DNA of 64,000 nucleotides from the NCBI RefSeq assembly GCF_038404985.1, contig NZ_JBBKBA010000004.1, positions 186,001 through 250,000 of the forward strand, written 5' to 3'. Below the pieces are notes generated by a model. The model saw only the letters and a list, made by a program, of their open reading frames with translations, had not been told where the DNA came from and did not search any database. Positions 41,876 through 50,136 of the stretch are shown here, piece after piece. The number at the start of each line of letters is the position of its first letter. Position 1 is the stretch's first letter. Source of the DNA: Ferrovibrio sp. MS7. GTDB lineage: Bacteria; Pseudomonadota; Alphaproteobacteria; Ferrovibrionales; Ferrovibrionaceae. The translations under genes and the position numbers were made by a program.

Positions 41876-44353
41876 ATGCGGTTGCTGCGTTACTTCTTCG
41901 CCCTGCTCTTCCTGGCCCTGCTCGGCAGCCTTGCCGCCGCCGCCGCCGGCCTCTACGGCCTGTGGTATTATGGCCGCGACCTGCCCGACTACCAGCAGCT
42001 TGCCAATTACCAGCCGCCGGTAACCACCCGCGTGCATGCCGGCGATGGCCGCCTGATCGCCGAATTCGCCCGCGAGCGCCGCCTGTTCGTGCCGATGACG
42101 GCAATGCCGAATACGGTAATTCAGGCCTTCCTCTCCGCCGAGGACAAGAATTTCTACAGCCATGTCGGCATCGACCCGGTGGGCATCGCGCGGGCCGTGG
42201 TGCAGAACGTGTTGAACGTGGCGCAGAACCGCCGCCCGGTCGGCGCTTCCACCATCACGCAGCAGGTGGCGAAGAACTTCCTGCTCGGCAATGAAGTCTC
42301 GCTGAGCCGCAAGGCCAAGGAAGCGATCCTCGCCTTCCGCATCGAGCGCGCCTTCCCGAAGGACAAGATCCTCGAGCTCTATCTCAACGAAATCTATCTC
42401 GGCGCCGGCGCCTATGGCGTTGCCGCTGCCGCGCTGACCTATTTCGACAAGTCGCTCTACGACCTCACCATCGCTGAAGCCGCCTATCTCGCCGGCCTGC
42501 CCAAGGCGCCGAGCAGCTATCATCCGACGCGGCAGAATGATCGCGCCAAGGCCCGCCGCGACTATGTGATCGACCGCATGCTGGAAGATGCCGTGATCAC
42601 CCGCGAGGAAGCCAAGCAGGCCCGCGATACGCCGCTGGTGGCACTGACCCGGCCGGAAACCGAATTCGCCCGCGCCGACTGGTTCGCCGAGGAAGTGCGC
42701 CGCTCGCTGGCGCAGCGTTATGGCGACAAGGGCCTCTATGAAGGCGGCCTCTCGGTTCGTGCCACGATGGACCCTGTGCTCCAGGCAGCGGGCGAGAAGG
42801 CTTTGCGCGATGGCCTTGTCGCCTATGACCGCCGTGCGGGTGGCTGGCGCGGCCCGCTGGCGAAACTGCCCGCCGGCACCGACTGGCGCCTGCGTATCAC
42901 CGGCCTGCTGCAGCAGCCGGGCACCATCCCGATGGGCGCCATCCTGCCGCCCTGGCGCATCGCCACGGTCATCTCTGTCACCAACGAAGCCGCCGAGATC
43001 GGCTTCGGCGATGGCAGTACGGGCCGCATCGCCTATGCCGATCTGCGCTGGGCACGGCCCAAACTCGATACCAGCAACGGCAACACCCACGCGGTACAGC
43101 TCGGCCCGGTGCCGAAGAGTGCTGCGGATGTGCTGCAACCCGGCGACGTGATCATCGCCGATCCGCTGCCGGGCCAGAAGGATGCCTATGCGCTGCGGCA
43201 GATCCCGGAAGTGGGCGGCGCCCTGGTGGCGATGGACCCGCATACCGGCCGCGTGCTGGCCCTGGTCGGCGGCTTCGATTTCAAGGTCAGCCAGTTCAAC
43301 CGCGCGACGCAAGCGATGCGCCAGCCCGGCTCCAGCTTCAAGCCCTTTGTCTATGCCGCCGCCCTGGATAACGGCTTCACGCCCTCGAGCCTGGTACTGG
43401 ACGCGCCCTTCGTGCTCGACCAGGGCCCCGGCCTGCCGCTGTGGAAGCCTGGCAACTACACGCGCGAATTCTACGGCCCGTCGACTCTGCGCGTCGGCAT
43501 CGAGAAGTCGCGCAACCTGATGACCGTGCGCCTGGCGCAGGCCATCGGCATGGAAAAGGTTGTCGCCTATGCCAAGCGCTTCGGCATCGTCGACGACATG
43601 CCGAATGTGCTCTCCATGTCGCTGGGAGCTGGCGAAACCACGCTGATGAAGCTGACCACGGCTTACGCCGAACTGGTGAATGGCGGCCGCAAGATTGCGC
43701 CGACGCTGATCGACAAGGTGCAGGATCGCCAGGGCCGCACCATCTTCCGCCATGATACGCGGCCCTGCGATGCCTGCCGCCCGCTGGCCTTCGAGGGCCA
43801 GGCCGAGCCGGCTTTGCCCGATACACGCGAGAGCGTGCTCGATCCGGTGACCGCCTATCAGATGGTCTCGATGCTGGAAGGCGTGGTGCAGCGTGGCACC
43901 GGCGTGCGGCTGCGCGATCTCGGCAAGCCGGTGGCGGGCAAGACCGGCACCAGCAACGACAGCTTCGACACCTGGTTCATGGGCTTCAGCCCCGATCTCG
44001 CGGTCGGCGTCTTCGTCGGCTACGACACGCCGCGCGACCTCGGCAAGCGCGAGACCGGCGCCTCGGTGGCGGTGCCGGTGTGGCGCGACTTCATGGCCGA
44101 GGCGCTGAAGACCCGCCCCGGCATCCAGTTCCGCGTGCCGCCCGGCGTGCGCCTGGTGCGGGTGCAGGCCGATACCGGGCTCCCCGCCCAACCCGGCGAC
44201 CGCGGCGTGATCCTGGAAGCCTTCCGCCCTGGCACCGAGCCGACCGGCGAACGCAACGTGCTGGACGGTTCGCTGTATGAGCGCGAGGCGATCAGCGGGG
44301 CCGGCGGCAGTGCCGGCGCGGCGCCCACGGCGGGCACCGGCGGGCTGTATTAA
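41876..44353 (+). CDS. mrcA: Penicillin-binding protein 1A (class A, bifunctional)
   Basis: This 825-residue inner-membrane protein makes and crosslinks peptidoglycan. An N-terminal transmembrane helix (residues 5-32) anchors it. The glycosyltransferase 51 domain has catalytic Glu89 in S-A-E-D-K-N-F-Y and G-A-S-T-I-T-Q-Q. An OB-like PCB_OB domain sits in the middle. The transpeptidase domain has Ser486 in S-S-F-K, K-S-R-N, and Lys689 in K-T-G-T. The C-terminus is a short Gly/Ala tail. It lies 76 bases after amiC; in many alphaproteobacteria prfB follows, but here tRNA-Val and a toxin-antitoxin pair come next. Confidence 0.96.
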   Translation: MRLLRYFFALLFLALLGSLAAAAAGLYGLWYYGRDLPDYQQLANYQPPVTTRVHAGDGRLIAEFARERRLFVPMTAMPNTVIQAFLSAEDKNFYSHVGIDPVGIARAVVQNVLNVAQNRRPVGASTITQQVAKNFLLGNEVSLSRKAKEAILAFRIERAFPKDKILELYLNEIYLGAGAYGVAAAALTYFDKSLYDLTIAEAAYLAGLPKAPSSYHPTRQNDRAKARRDYVIDRMLEDAVITREEAKQARDTPLVALTRPETEFARADWFAEEVRRSLAQRYGDKGLYEGGLSVRATMDPVLQAAGEKALRDGLVAYDRRAGGWRGPLAKLPAGTDWRLRITGLLQQPGTIPMGAILPPWRIATVISVTNEAAEIGFGDGSTGRIAYADLRWARPKLDTSNGNTHAVQLGPVPKSAADVLQPGDVIIADPLPGQKDAYALRQIPEVGGALVAMDPHTGRVLALVGGFDFKVSQFNRATQAMRQPGSSFKPFVYAAALDNGFTPSSLVLDAPFVLDQGPGLPLWKPGNYTREFYGPSTLRVGIEKSRNLMTVRLAQAIGMEKVVAYAKRFGIVDDMPNVLSMSLGAGETTLMKLTTAYAELVNGGRKIAPTLIDKVQDRQGRTIFRHDTRPCDACRPLAFEGQAEPALPDTRESVLDPVTAYQMVSMLEGVVQRGTGVRLRDLGKPVAGKTGTSNDSFDTWFMGFSPDLAVGVFVGYDTPRDLGKRETGASVAVPVWRDFMAEALKTRPGIQFRVPPGVRLVRVQADTGLPAQPGDRGVILEAFRPGTEPTGERNVLDGSLYEREAISGAGGSAGAAPTAGTGGLY

Positions 44354-44381
44354 GCGCCGCACATCGAGGCGCCGAGGCCGC

Positions 44382-44410
44382 TTGACAGGACCCGCCCCGG
44401 CCCTTAGAAA
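44382..44410 (+). promoter_or_regulatory. Promoter of tRNA-Val
   Basis: A perfect TTGACA at 44382-44387 and TAGAAA at 44405-44410 are separated by 17 bases, about 50 bases before the tRNA 5' end. Confidence 0.75.
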
Positions 44411-44462
44411 CCCCTTCGCCCGACGGCCCGGTTCATCCGGCGCCGGACGCGGCAATCCTGGC

Positions 44463-44537
44463 GGGCGGTTAGCTCAGCGGTAGAGCACAGCATTCACATT
44501 GCTGGGGTCGCAGGTTCAATCCCTGCACCGCCCACCA
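44463..44537 (+). tRNA. tRNA-Val (CAC)
   Basis: This is a complete cloverleaf. Acceptor GGGCGGT pairs with ACCGCCC, the D arm is GCTCAGCGGTAGAGC, the anticodon stem-loop CAGCA-TTCACAT-TGCTG gives anticodon CAC, and the T arm is GCAGGTTCAATCCCTGC. CCA is encoded at 44535-44537. Confidence 0.97.
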
Positions 44538-44622
44538 TCGAATTTCCCGGAAAATTAGGTGATTTCGTTTTTGGCGCCAGCAACCGCCTCAGGGTCCGTT
44601 TGCCCGGAAAATAATAGCTAAA

Positions 44623-44639
44623 TTATACAAAATGTATAA
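44623..44639. promoter_or_regulatory. Palindromic operator of the toxin-antitoxin module
   Basis: TTATACA and TGTATAA form a perfect inverted repeat around AAA. It lies in strikingly AT-rich DNA 47 bases before the antitoxin ATG and overlaps -10-like sequence. Phd-type antitoxins repress their own operons through such palindromes. Confidence 0.6.
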
Positions 44640-44685
44640 AATACCCAATAATTACGTGACTTTTTTCAAATCACGAGAGGCCCAG

Positions 44686-45033
44686 ATGCTGACCTCCCTG
44701 CCCGACCTCGACTCCCTGCCGAGCCAGACCGCCACGCAGGTGAAGAACAAGTGGAGCGAAACCGTGCGCATGGTTCAGCGCAACGGAAGCGTTGCCGTGA
44801 CCAATCATGCAACGGTCGAGATGGTGCTGGTGGCTGCCGAGACCTATCAGCGGATGGCGGCGGAGATTGAACAGCTCAAGGCGCGCGAGGCCGGCAAGCT
44901 CGATGAACTAAGCCGGCGCTTCGATGCCAATCTGGCAAGCCTGCAACAGCCGCAGGCCGCCGACCGGGTATCGAACCTGTTCGCCGCCAAGGGCAAACTG
45001 ACAGCGCGACCAAAGGCCGGCGGCTCCTACTGA
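44686..45033 (+). CDS. Phd/YefM-like antitoxin
   Basis: This 115-residue protein has an N-terminal Phd/YefM-like DNA-binding fold: T-A-T-Q-V-K-N-K-W-S-E-T-V, then G-S-V-A-V-T-N-H-A-T-V-E-M-V-L-V, then A-x-T-Y-Q-R-M. A Glu/Lys/Ala-rich helical C-terminus, presumably the toxin-binding part, follows. GAGAGG lies about 6 bases before the ATG at 44686; an upstream in-frame ATG at 44632 would cover the operator region and is rejected. The gene ends 10 bases before the zeta-like toxin. Phd-type antitoxins usually pair with Doc or RelE/YoeB, so the zeta partner is less usual. Confidence 0.75.
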   Translation: MLTSLPDLDSLPSQTATQVKNKWSETVRMVQRNGSVAVTNHATVEMVLVAAETYQRMAAEIEQLKAREAGKLDELSRRFDANLASLQQPQAADRVSNLFAAKGKLTARPKAGGSY

Positions 45034-45043
45034 GAAAGCGTTG

Positions 45044-45694
45044 ATGCCCGCGACGCGCCCCTTCATCCTGGTGCTGGCCGGCGTCAACGGCGCCGGCAAA
45101 AGCTCGGTCGGCGGCGCCCTGCTGCAACAGCATGGCTTGGCCTGGTTCAATCCTGATCGCTACGCGCGCAGCCTGGTCGAGGAACTGCACCTCACGCAGG
45201 ATGAAGCCGACAGCCGCGCCTGGCTGCATAGCCGTGAGTTGCTGGAACGCGCCATCTCAGAGGACAGCAATCATGCCTTCGAGACGACACTGGGCGGCAA
45301 TACTTTCGCCGCACTGCTGCTCCGGGCCTGCCAGAGTCATGACGTGATGATCCTGTTCTGCGGCCTTGCCTCGGTGGAACAGCATATCGCCCGCGTCCGC
45401 CTGCGCGTTGCCCATGGCGGCCACGATATTCCCGAACAGCGTATCCGCGAACGCTGGACAACGGCGCGCAGCAACCTGATCCGCCTGCTGCCGCAACTCG
45501 CACGGCTGCAAGTTTTCGACAACAGCGCCGAAGCGGCCCCCGGCGAAGAGGTTCCCGACCCGGTACTCGTGCTGGAGATGGCGGCTGGCCGCCTCACCTT
45601 CCCGCAGCACGACGACATTGCAACGCTCAGCGCCACGCCCGACTGGGCCAAGCCGATCCTGCAGGCGGCCATTGAATTGCAGACCGGGCGCTAA
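45044..45694 (+). CDS. Zeta toxin-like P-loop kinase
   Basis: This 216-residue P-loop protein has Walker A GVNGAGKSS with Lys19. N-P-D-R-Y-A-R follows, whose Asp38 is at the place of the zeta-toxin catalytic Asp. F-E-T-T-L-G-G and an Arg-rich lid R-V-R-L-R-V-A-H-G-G-H-D-I-P-E-Q-R-I-R-E-R-W come next. This pattern is typical of zeta toxins and related small kinases; zeta toxins phosphorylate UDP-N-acetylglucosamine and block wall synthesis. Coupling to the upstream Phd-like gene supports a toxin-antitoxin module. A non-toxic small-molecule kinase remains possible. The ATG at 45044 follows a TTG of the same frame. Confidence 0.78.
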   Translation: MPATRPFILVLAGVNGAGKSSVGGALLQQHGLAWFNPDRYARSLVEELHLTQDEADSRAWLHSRELLERAISEDSNHAFETTLGGNTFAALLLRACQSHDVMILFCGLASVEQHIARVRLRVAHGGHDIPEQRIRERWTTARSNLIRLLPQLARLQVFDNSAEAAPGEEVPDPVLVLEMAAGRLTFPQHDDIATLSATPDWAKPILQAAIELQTGR

Positions 45695-45734
45695 GTTCGG
45701 AACAAAACACCACGTGGTGCGTTGTCTCTCCGTC

Positions 45735-45935
45735 ATGCCAAAAAATCAGCCGCCACCACACCAGCCACCCACGCGCCCGAAGCGCCGCCGTATCGATAGC
45801 GATGATACGGTTGCCATCGCCGCCGACGATTCCTTCCCCGCCAGCGATCCGCCGGCCTGGACCAATCTGTCGGTTGGCGACAAACCCAAATCCACCAAGC
45901 CTTCAACCAAGCCCGAACAGCCCAAGCGTTCCTGA
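45735..45935 (+). CDS. Small conserved hypothetical protein (D-S-F-P-A-S-D-P-P motif)
   Basis: This 66-residue hydrophilic protein is rich in Pro, Lys and Asp. The core D-D-S-F-P-A-S-D-P-P-A-W-T is a motif I recall from many small alphaproteobacterial hypothetical proteins, usually 50-80 residues long. There is no signal peptide or membrane segment; it is likely disordered. Its function is unknown. The ATG at 45735 lies 40 bases after the zeta-like gene. It ends just before the dctP promoter. Confidence 0.6.
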   Translation: MPKNQPPPHQPPTRPKRRRIDSDDTVAIAADDSFPASDPPAWTNLSVGDKPKSTKPSTKPEQPKRS

Positions 45936-45941
45936 ACGGTC

Positions 45942-45970
45942 TTGACGCGCTCCGCCCGATAGGCTAATAA
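45942..45970 (+). promoter_or_regulatory. Sigma-70 promoter of the TRAP operon
   Basis: TTGACG (45942-45947) and TAATAA (45965-45970) are separated by 17 bases. Transcription should start near 45977, right beside the LacI-type operator. Confidence 0.75.
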
Positions 45971-45979
45971 AACGATTTA

Positions 45980-45993
45980 GTAAAACGTTTTAC
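45980..45993. promoter_or_regulatory. LacI-family operator GTAAAACGTTTTAC
   Basis: This is a perfect 14-base palindrome with the central CG typical of LacI/PurR-family sites. It lies at about +1 to +14 of the dctP promoter. An imperfect copy (11 of 14 bases) abuts it at 45967-45980. The regulator is presumably the LacI-family gene at 49066 in the same operon. Confidence 0.8.
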
Positions 45994-46030
45994 CAAAAAC
46001 AACAAAACCTTTCGGGAAGGAAACATCACC

Positions 46031-47068
46031 ATGCGCCACAAGCCGCAGCTCTCTCGCCGCGCGTTCCTTGGAACAACCGCCGGCCTCGCCGCCGCCGCCA
46101 CTTTCGCCACGCCCGCCATCGTGCAGGCGCAGGCACCGATCGCCTTCCGCGTCTCGTCCTCGATGCCGGTGGACCCGAACGCAGCGCATTACATCTGGTT
46201 CGAGGAATTCCAGAAGCGGCTCAAGGCCAAGGTTGGCGACCGCATCCGGCTGGACTATTTCCCCAACGGCCAGCTCGGCAAGGAAGCCGACGTGGTGCAG
46301 CAGGTGATCATCGGTTCCGTGGACATGATGATCACCGGTTCCTCGATCTGGGCCACCGCCGTGCCGGAAATCGGCATGCTCGATCTCGGCTTCCTGTTCG
46401 ATGACTACGTGCATGGCGCCAAGGCGCTGGATGCCGGGCTGGGCGATGCGCTGGCCAACCTGATGATGGACCGCAAGGGCGTCGGCGTGCTCGGTTGGGG
46501 CTTCCATTTCGGCGCCCGCAGCGTCTACACCCGCACAAAGGCCGCCGACCTCAACGGCCTCAAGAGCGTGAAGCTGCGTGTGCTGCCCGCCCCGGCCTTC
46601 ATCGAGACCTTCAAGCTGATGGGCGCGGTGCCGACGCCAATGCCGATCAACGAACTCTACACCGGCCTGCAGACCGGCGTGGTGGATGGCTTCGAGCATG
46701 ACGCCGCCACCGTGCTGTCGAACCGCTTCTACGAAGTGACCAAGTTCTGCCTGCAGACCGACCACCTGTTCAGCCCGATGACCGCCAGCGTCGGCAAGCG
46801 CGGCCTGGCCAAGGTGCCGAACGACCTGAAGGACGCCTTCCACACCGCCGCCCGCGAGGCGACCATCGCCGAGCGCGCGGTGGCCGACAGCAAGGCCAAG
46901 GAAGCGATCAAGGAACTGGAAAAGCTCGGCGTCAGCTTCACCCCCTTCCCCGCCGCCGACCGCAAGGCCATCGGCAAGCAGATGTCGGATAAGCTCTACG
47001 CCCAATTCGCCGAGCAGTATCCGGCCACCAAGCCGCTGTTCGAGATCATCGCCAAGGCGCGCGCTTAA
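46031..47068 (+). CDS. dctP: TRAP transporter solute-binding protein DctP
   Basis: This 345-residue periplasmic protein captures an organic acid for a TRAP transporter. The N-terminus S-R-R-A-F-L-G followed by a hydrophobic Ala-rich core suggests Tat export, with cleavage after V-Q-A near residue 33. The DctP fold shows F-P-N-G-Q-L-G-K-E, a ligand-binding Arg in V-K-L-R-V-L-P, and the N-E-L-Y-T-G-L-Q-T-G-V-V-D-G-F-E motif. GGAAGG lies upstream of the ATG. It is the first gene of the dctP-dctQM-lacI-dehydrogenase operon. Confidence 0.93.
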   Translation: MRHKPQLSRRAFLGTTAGLAAAATFATPAIVQAQAPIAFRVSSSMPVDPNAAHYIWFEEFQKRLKAKVGDRIRLDYFPNGQLGKEADVVQQVIIGSVDMMITGSSIWATAVPEIGMLDLGFLFDDYVHGAKALDAGLGDALANLMMDRKGVGVLGWGFHFGARSVYTRTKAADLNGLKSVKLRVLPAPAFIETFKLMGAVPTPMPINELYTGLQTGVVDGFEHDAATVLSNRFYEVTKFCLQTDHLFSPMTASVGKRGLAKVPNDLKDAFHTAAREATIAERAVADSKAKEAIKELEKLGVSFTPFPAADRKAIGKQMSDKLYAQFAEQYPATKPLFEIIAKARA

Positions 47069-47169
47069 GCGCGCCCACGCGGCTATAATCCGGGCCGGCC
47101 TGCCACATACAGGCTCAGGCCGGCCCGGCAACTAAAAAACACACAGGAACACCGGGTGGGGAACGTATC

Positions 47170-49056
47170 ATGGCGGGGATGACCAGTAACGCGGCGGAAG
47201 CACCGCTGCTCTATGCGCGCTACGGCGCCATCGGTGCCGGCCTGCGCCGTCTGCTCGGCTTCCTCGACTATGCCGCCGGCATCGCCCTGGCGGTCGACGT
47301 GCTGGTGGTATTCGCCTCGGTGATCTTCCGCTACTTCCTGCATGATCCGGTCGATTGGGCCGAGGAAGTGGCGCGCGCGCTGATGGTGCTGCTGGTCTTC
47401 TTCGGCGCCGGCACCGCGCTCGGCCGCGGCCAGCATGCCGGCATCGAGGTGCTGCACCGCCAGTTCCCGGTCACCTGGCATAGCATGCTCAGCCATATCA
47501 ACCGCTGGATCGTAGCCGGCGTTGCCACGGCTCTGTTCATCACCTCGGTGGCGCTGGCGATGGAAAGCCACGACCAGACCACGCCGCTCGGCCTGCCGCA
47601 TGGCATCTATGCCTATCCGGTGGTGTTCGGCAGCCTGTGCATGACCCTGTTCGCCTGGGCCAACGCCCTGGATGGCGACCGCACCCAGGTCTTGCAGAGC
47701 TTCATCGGCTGCGCCCTGGTGGTCGCGGCAGTCTATGTCTGGAACCACCTGCTGCCGCAAGCCGCAGTCACGCCGCTGCTGCTGCTGCTGTTCGGCTTCC
47801 TGCTCAGCGTCATCGTCGGCGTGCCGATTGCCTTCGCGCTTGCCTTCGGCTCGCTGGTCTATTTCCTTGCCGATCCGTCGCTGCCAATGGTGATCTATTC
47901 GCAGCAGGTGGCGGCCGGTGCCGACCATTTTGTGCTGCTGGCGATCCCGTTCTTCGTGCTGGCCGGCATCGCCATGGAAGTGAACGGCATGTCGGCCCGG
48001 CTGATCGGCCTGCTGCTGCACCTGATGGGCCGCCTGCGCGGCGGCATCAACCTGATCATCATTGCCTCCACCGCCATCTTCTCCGGCATCTCCGGCTCCA
48101 AGCTGGCGGATATCGCGGCGGTGAGCGGTATCATCATGCCGGCCGTGCGCCGCAGCCGCCAGGATCCTAACGAAGCCGCCGGCCTGCTCGCCTGCACGGC
48201 TGTAATGGCGGAAACCATCCCGCCCTGCGTCAACATGATCATCTTCGCCTTCGTCGCCAATATCTCGGTGGCGGGCCTGTTCATGGCCGGCCTGATCCCG
48301 GCAATCTTCCTCGCCCTGCTGCTCGCCGCCGTGGCGATCTGGTTCGGCGGCAAAGTCGACCCGCAGCATCTGCGCACCCATGAGCATTCGATGACGCAGC
48401 TTGTCGTCGGCTCGATCATCTCGCTGGTGATGATCCTGATGATCGGGCGCGGCGTGATGGCCGGCATCGCCACCTCCACCGAAATTTCCGCCTTCGCCGT
48501 GGTCTATGCCCTGGTGATCGGCGGCGCCGCCTTCCGCGAACTGACCTGGAAGGCGACGGTGAAGCTGTTCGTGCATTCCGCCACCATGTCGGGCAGCATC
48601 CTGTTCATCGTCGCTGCCGCTTCCGGCTTCGCCTATGCGCTCACCATCGAGCAGATCCCGACCATGATCACCCAGGTGATGGTGGATTTCGGCCATCAGT
48701 ATGGCAGCGTCATGTTCGTGCTGTTGGCCACCGTGGTGATGGTATTCTTCGGCGCCGTGCTGGAAGGCGCACCGGCGCTGATCATCTTCGGCCCGCTGCT
48801 CACCCCCATCGCGGCGCAGCTCGGCGTCAACCCGCTGCATTTCGGCACCGTGATGGTGGTGGCGATGGGCCTCGGCCTGTTCGCGCCGCCGGTTGGGCTC
48901 GGGCTTTTCGCCACCTGCGCCATGACCGGCACGCGGGTCGAGGATGTCGCCCGGCCGATGGCGAAATATCTCGCCATCCTGGTGGTCGGCATCGTTATAC
49001 TGGTGCTGTTCCCGGTCGTGTCCCTCTGGCTGCCGAATCGTCTCGGCATCAACTGA
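47170..49056 (+). CDS. dctQM: Fused TRAP transporter membrane protein DctQM
   Basis: This 628-residue membrane protein joins the small DctQ and large DctM subunits. Residues 1 to about 190 form the DctQ unit with four helices (V-D-W-A-E-E-V-A-R is a DctQ motif). From about 200 the DctM unit of about twelve helices begins, with A-I-P-F-F-V-L-A-G, F-S-G-I-S-G-S-K-L-A-D-I and the late G-L-F-A-P-P-V-G-L-G-L-F. It uses a sodium gradient to import the acid bound by DctP. QM fusions are common in this transporter class. It starts 101 bases after dctP. Confidence 0.93.
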   Translation: MAGMTSNAAEAPLLYARYGAIGAGLRRLLGFLDYAAGIALAVDVLVVFASVIFRYFLHDPVDWAEEVARALMVLLVFFGAGTALGRGQHAGIEVLHRQFPVTWHSMLSHINRWIVAGVATALFITSVALAMESHDQTTPLGLPHGIYAYPVVFGSLCMTLFAWANALDGDRTQVLQSFIGCALVVAAVYVWNHLLPQAAVTPLLLLLFGFLLSVIVGVPIAFALAFGSLVYFLADPSLPMVIYSQQVAAGADHFVLLAIPFFVLAGIAMEVNGMSARLIGLLLHLMGRLRGGINLIIIASTAIFSGISGSKLADIAAVSGIIMPAVRRSRQDPNEAAGLLACTAVMAETIPPCVNMIIFAFVANISVAGLFMAGLIPAIFLALLLAAVAIWFGGKVDPQHLRTHEHSMTQLVVGSIISLVMILMIGRGVMAGIATSTEISAFAVVYALVIGGAAFRELTWKATVKLFVHSATMSGSILFIVAAASGFAYALTIEQIPTMITQVMVDFGHQYGSVMFVLLATVVMVFFGAVLEGAPALIIFGPLLTPIAAQLGVNPLHFGTVMVVAMGLGLFAPPVGLGLFATCAMTGTRVEDVARPMAKYLAILVVGIVILVLFPVVSLWLPNRLGIN

Positions 49057-49065
49057 TAAAAGCGC

Positions 49066-50133
49066 ATGTCCACCATCAATGACGTCGCCAGGCTCGCCGG
49101 AGTTTCGATCTCCACCGTCAGCAATGTGCTGAACGGCCGCACCGACCGCATGAGCCGCGAGACATTGCAGCGGGTGGAGCGGGCGGTGAGCGAACTCGGC
49201 TTCCAGCCGAACCGCACCGCGCGTCAGCTCAAGACCGGCCGCGTGCAGTTGCTTGGCCTGCTGGTGCCCTCCATGGGCAATCCCAGCTACGGGCTGCTGG
49301 CACGCGAGATCGAGGGCGAATCCTGGCGCCGGCACGGCTATCGCGTCATCGTCGCCAACACCTACCGCAAACCCGAGCATGAACGCGCCTTCATCGACGA
49401 CCTGTGGTCGCAGGGCGTGCGCGGCGTGATCGTGATTTCCTCGCTTGCCGACGAAAGCCATTTCGAGGCGCCGATCCAGCGCGGCATGGTGGCGGTGAGC
49501 TACGACAGCCATGCGCGGCGCGACCGCGAGCCGATCCTCGACTATGTCTCCGCCGACAATGCCGCCGGCGCGGCACTGGCGGTGGAATACCTGGTGTCCC
49601 GGGGGCATCGCCGCATTGCCTTCGTCACGCCATCGGCCTGGACCTTCAGCCGCGCCGAAAAGCGCGATGGCTTCATGGCCGCTGCCAAGAAGGCCGGCAT
49701 CAAGGGCGTGGTGATCGAGGGCAGCACCGGCTCGAGCTATGTGGACGAGGAAATGGCCGAGTTGGGCCAAAGCCTGGCGGCGCCGCTGGCCCGGCATCCG
49801 GAACAGCCGACCGCCGCCGTGGCGATCAACGACATGATGGCCATCGGCCTGACGGCGGGCCTGCGCGAACAAGGCCTCAGCGTGCCGCAGGATATGTCGG
49901 TGGTGGGCATGGACGGCATCCCGCTCGGCGCCTATACCGCGCCACGCCTCACCACCATCAAGCTGCCGCTGCCGGAACTGGCCCGCACCATGGTGGACCG
50001 CATCATGCTGCGGCTGGCCGAACCGCAGACGCCGCCCGGCGAATTCCGTTTCTCATCTTCCCTGCTGGTGCGCGATTCCGTGGCGCCGCCGCGTGCCGCC
50101 GCGAAGCTGGTGCGCAAGAGTGCAAAGAGTTAG
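49066..50133 (+). CDS. LacI family transcriptional regulator
   Basis: This 355-residue repressor has the LacI helix-turn-helix T-I-N-D-V-A-R-L-A-G-V-S-I-S-T-V-S-N-V-L at residues 3-22, and the hinge helix R-T-A-R-Q-L-K-T-G near residue 50. A periplasmic-binding-protein-like effector domain follows. It lies 9 bases after dctQM and 3 bases before the dehydrogenase. The palindrome at 45980-45993 is its probable operator, making this a self-contained regulated uptake operon. The inducer is likely the transported acid or an early catabolite. Confidence 0.93.
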   Translation: MSTINDVARLAGVSISTVSNVLNGRTDRMSRETLQRVERAVSELGFQPNRTARQLKTGRVQLLGLLVPSMGNPSYGLLAREIEGESWRRHGYRVIVANTYRKPEHERAFIDDLWSQGVRGVIVISSLADESHFEAPIQRGMVAVSYDSHARRDREPILDYVSADNAAGAALAVEYLVSRGHRRIAFVTPSAWTFSRAEKRDGFMAAAKKAGIKGVVIEGSTGSSYVDEEMAELGQSLAAPLARHPEQPTAAVAINDMMAIGLTAGLREQGLSVPQDMSVVGMDGIPLGAYTAPRLTTIKLPLPELARTMVDRIMLRLAEPQTPPGEFRFSSSLLVRDSVAPPRAAAKLVRKSAKS

Positions 50134-50136
50134 GCC

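Noticed and set aside
44546-44612. Two copies of CCCGGAAAAT at 44546-44555 and 44603-44612 after tRNA-Val, considered as attachment-site repeats
   Set aside because: They do not repeat the tRNA 3' end, are only 10 bases long and enclose no gene or integrase.
44632-44685. Upstream ATG for the antitoxin gene
   Set aside because: It would place the palindromic operator at the very start of the message and adds residues unlike Phd proteins. The ATG at 44686 has a proper ribosome site.
47083-49872. 929-codon minus-strand frame opposite dctQM and lacI
   Set aside because: It is His/Asp/Gly-rich and has no motif, while the plus strand encodes clear DctQM and LacI proteins.
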